Under the pieces are notes generated by a model. That model ran no database searches. It had not been told where the DNA came from and saw only the letters and a list, made by a program, of their open reading frames with translations. DNA of 64,000 bases, from NCBI GenBank assembly GCA_033856235.1, contig JAWVFI010000083.1, forward strand, positions 1 through 64,000, given 5' to 3'. Below are positions 62,468-64,000 of the stretch, piece by piece. The stretch is from DASXRU01 sp033856235 (GTDB lineage: Bacteria; Acidobacteriota; Blastocatellia; Pyrinomonadales; Pyrinomonadaceae). A program made the translations under genes and the position numbers. Positions within the stretch are counted from its first letter, which is position 1, and each line of letters starts with the position of its first letter.

Positions 62468-62833
62468 TACTTTCCTCCCGTATACTGACTGAGTTTTAGA
62501 ACCGCCAACTTCTTACAAAAAGGCATGATGGCCCACTGAGGGACTAAATATCTCGCCCTTTTTACACGAATCAAAGCCCTGTGTCAACAGACATTGCGCA
62601 ACTTTTACGCCTAAATTCACTCTTAAACCGGGCTGAGGACACAAGATAACACGCACCCCACTACTAGTCCAGAAGTTTTTGCTCGGAATTGTGCCGAATC
62701 AGACCTGCCCCGGTCACGAAATCCTCGCGGGGGACCGCAACCGCATCCCGGCGCGCTATTGGGGACTCGTTGTGAGGTCGTAACGACGCCGGCTGCTGTT
62801 CAGATCTGCGAGGCGGAGTTAGCGTTGATGCCA
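62468..62833. other. Intergenic region between two exported-protein genes
   Basis: A minus-strand frame at 62664-62948 overlaps the next gene and has no coding character, so I leave it out. The first 60 bases next to 62467 contain the ribosome-binding site and probably the promoter of the FecR-like gene. Nothing else stands out. Confidence 0.4.
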
Positions 62834-63460
62834 TCAATTCGCTATCAAAGTCCTTGAAACTGTCCTTCGCGGACGGGAGACTACGGGAGTGCGAGGCACA
62901 GACTCGGCACGCGGCCCACCAGCTTCTCCATTGGCCTTCTGCATCCATTCCGCCTGCTCATACGGGTCAAGTCTCTCGAACACATAAAACACTTCTCCGA
63001 CGTTCTCAACGCCGAGAAATCTGAAAGTATTATTGATTACGTGATTAACTGCGAGAGTGCGCGGCGCGGGAGGCGCCTCAAAAAGATTCCGCATCTCGTC
63101 GCGGGTGATAGCCTCCAGCTCGGGGATGTAATCATTGCCGGTGCTGCGCACGATGCGCGTTGATACCTGCCTTAGGGCCCTAATGCGATTCGAATTCCGC
63201 CGGTAATAGGAAGGGCTAACCTCATGCTTGCTGACCCGATCGTCCACCACCTCTTGCTCATTGCGGAGATATCCCAGGTACGCTCGCATTACTGGACCAA
63301 AGCCGTCATCCGACCTCCTGGAATTCTGGGCCAGTGCCGGCAAGGCGCAAACGAGCATTAGAACAATTGCGAATATGCCGAGTCCCCCGCCCCTCGGGGC
63401 GGACACTTTCTGTAAGGTTTCCATAGCGTGTAGCAGCGGTTCAGTAAATGACTTCTTCAC
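62834..63460 (-). CDS. Exported hypothetical protein (208 aa)
   Basis: No family is recognised. A signal peptide is visible (GIFAIVLMLVCALPALA/QN, about residues 28-45). The mature protein is charged and mainly helical (YLGYLRNEQEVVDDRVSKHE, PELEAITRDEMRNLFEAPPAPR in part), with a VINNTFRFLGVENVGEVFYVFERLD segment, in part, near residue 145 and an Arg/Pro-rich tail. It is divergent from coaBC with about 130 bases between. Confidence 0.6.
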   Translation of the reverse strand: MKKSFTEPLLHAMETLQKVSAPRGGGLGIFAIVLMLVCALPALAQNSRRSDDGFGPVMRAYLGYLRNEQEVVDDRVSKHEVSPSYYRRNSNRIRALRQVSTRIVRSTGNDYIPELEAITRDEMRNLFEAPPAPRTLAVNHVINNTFRFLGVENVGEVFYVFERLDPYEQAEWMQKANGEAGGPRAESVPRTPVVSRPRRTVSRTLIAN

Positions 63461-63594
63461 GGGTTATCGACTAGTCCTGACGGTTGAAGCACTATATGAC
63501 AGAGATGCCCGGGCAATATTGCGCGCCTCATTCAGCAATGTTACATTTCTCTTGAGATCACCCCGCTTCATCATTTTAGCTGTATTCGTAACGT

Positions 63595-64000
63595 ATGCCC
63601 AAAGAGTCATATCCAACGGCGGCTGATAAGCCTCGCATTGCGCTCGGCGTTACCGGAGGAATCGCCGCCTACAAGGCAGCCGAGATTCTCCGCGGTTTGC
63701 AGCGCGCGGGCTGTGAGGTGCGCGTTGCCATGACCAGGCACGCGTGCGAATTTGTCCAGCCGCTGACCTTCAGGGCCCTCTCCGGTTCGTACGTCGTGGT
63801 AGACGACTATTCGCCCGACAATCCGGATCCGATAGCGCACATTACATTCTCGCAGAGTATTGACCTTTTCATAGTCGCCCCCGCCACCGCTGATATCATC
63901 GCTAAGTTTGCTAATGGAATTGCGGATGATTTTGTCAGCTCAACGTATCTGGCCTGTGCGGCCCCGGTTCTGATCGCCCCCGCGATGAACACAGTCATGT
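63595..64000 (+). CDS. coaBC: Phosphopantothenoylcysteine decarboxylase/synthase CoaBC (3' end outside window)
   Basis: Coenzyme A synthesis: CoaBC joins cysteine to phosphopantothenate and decarboxylates the product. The ATG at 63595 opens MPKESYPTAADKPR followed by the flavoprotein start IALGVTGGIAAYKAAEILRG. The catalytic-type His is in AHITFSQS, and FIVAPATADIIAKFANGIADD and PAMNTVM are the FMN and substrate-clamp motifs of the CoaC half. The window ends after 135 codons, so the CoaB synthase half is not seen and a stand-alone CoaC cannot be strictly excluded. Confidence 0.93.
   Translation, partial: MPKESYPTAADKPRIALGVTGGIAAYKAAEILRGLQRAGCEVRVAMTRHACEFVQPLTFRALSGSYVVVDDYSPDNPDPIAHITFSQSIDLFIVAPATADIIAKFANGIADDFVSSTYLACAAPVLIAPAMNTVM

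Noticed and set aside
62664..62948. A 94-codon minus-strand frame
   Set aside because: It overlaps the exported-protein gene in another frame, lacks a ribosome-binding site and resembles nothing.
1..64000. tRNA, rRNA and insertion-sequence genes
   Set aside because: Intergenic regions were read for tRNA arm motifs and transposase frames; none was found. This is by eye, so a tRNAscan run could still find one.

Overview
The window looks like chromosomal DNA of a Gram-negative, moderately GC-rich heterotroph. An outer membrane is implied by the MlaEFD lipid transporter, a TonB-dependent receptor and several lipoproteins. Acidobacteriota (Blastocatellia-like) is my best guess from gene style: a CWC/DUF5522 Cys-rich protein, a repeat-tailed MlaD, W-rich Ig-like modules and palindromic intergenic repeats. 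That is inference, because no rRNA gene is present. I saw no tRNA, rRNA, CRISPR array, transposase or prophage.

Layout. 0-3.2 kb (minus): ftsY-ribD-rsmA. 3.4-5.2 kb (minus): a membrane HD-GYP signalling protein. 5.6-7.6 kb (plus): ECF sigma factor, zinc-finger anti-sigma factor and a Spy/CpxP-like periplasmic protein. 7.9-10.8 kb (plus): mlaE-mlaF-mlaD. 10.9-34.0 kb (minus): a 23-kb run of six very large genes (3385, 573, 297, 1289, 701 and 1404 aa), tightly spaced, with no recognised function and no signal peptides. It ends in three tandem copies of an Ig-like plus seven-bladed beta-propeller protein, two of them now fused. This is the best candidate for an undescribed system. 34.0-34.7 kb is non-coding. 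34.7-43.0 kb (minus): a cyclase-family hydrolase, a four-gene cluster (OB-fold lipoprotein, DinB-like protein, zinc-ribbon membrane protein, MidA-type methyltransferase), an aldehyde dehydrogenase and aconitase. 43.2-49.1 kb: a small acidic protein, then a minus-strand cluster (coiled-coil exported protein, gatB, SDR, TPR/TonB protein, dtd, lipoprotein cyclophilin). 49.3 kb: a DUF4383-like membrane protein.

49.9-56.4 kb (minus) is a complete cobalamin-uptake locus. One riboswitch with an intrinsic terminator precedes btuF-btuC-btuD. A second riboswitch, without a visible terminator, precedes the TonB-dependent receptor btuB, which is followed by a Cys-rich CWC protein. 56.5-61.6 kb: a GT39-like glycosyltransferase, mtnA, and a UDP-sugar pair (epimerase and UDP-glucose dehydrogenase) suited to surface polysaccharide synthesis. 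61.7-63.5 kb: two exported proteins of unknown role. The window closes inside coaBC on the plus strand.

Between genes lie several families of perfect or near-perfect palindromes. One family, at 39.8-55.1 kb, keeps its centre while its arms vary in a compensated way. A 162-nt element at 35.4 kb could fold into a multi-branched structure. A GC-rich hairpin repeat follows both rsmA and the aldehyde dehydrogenase gene.
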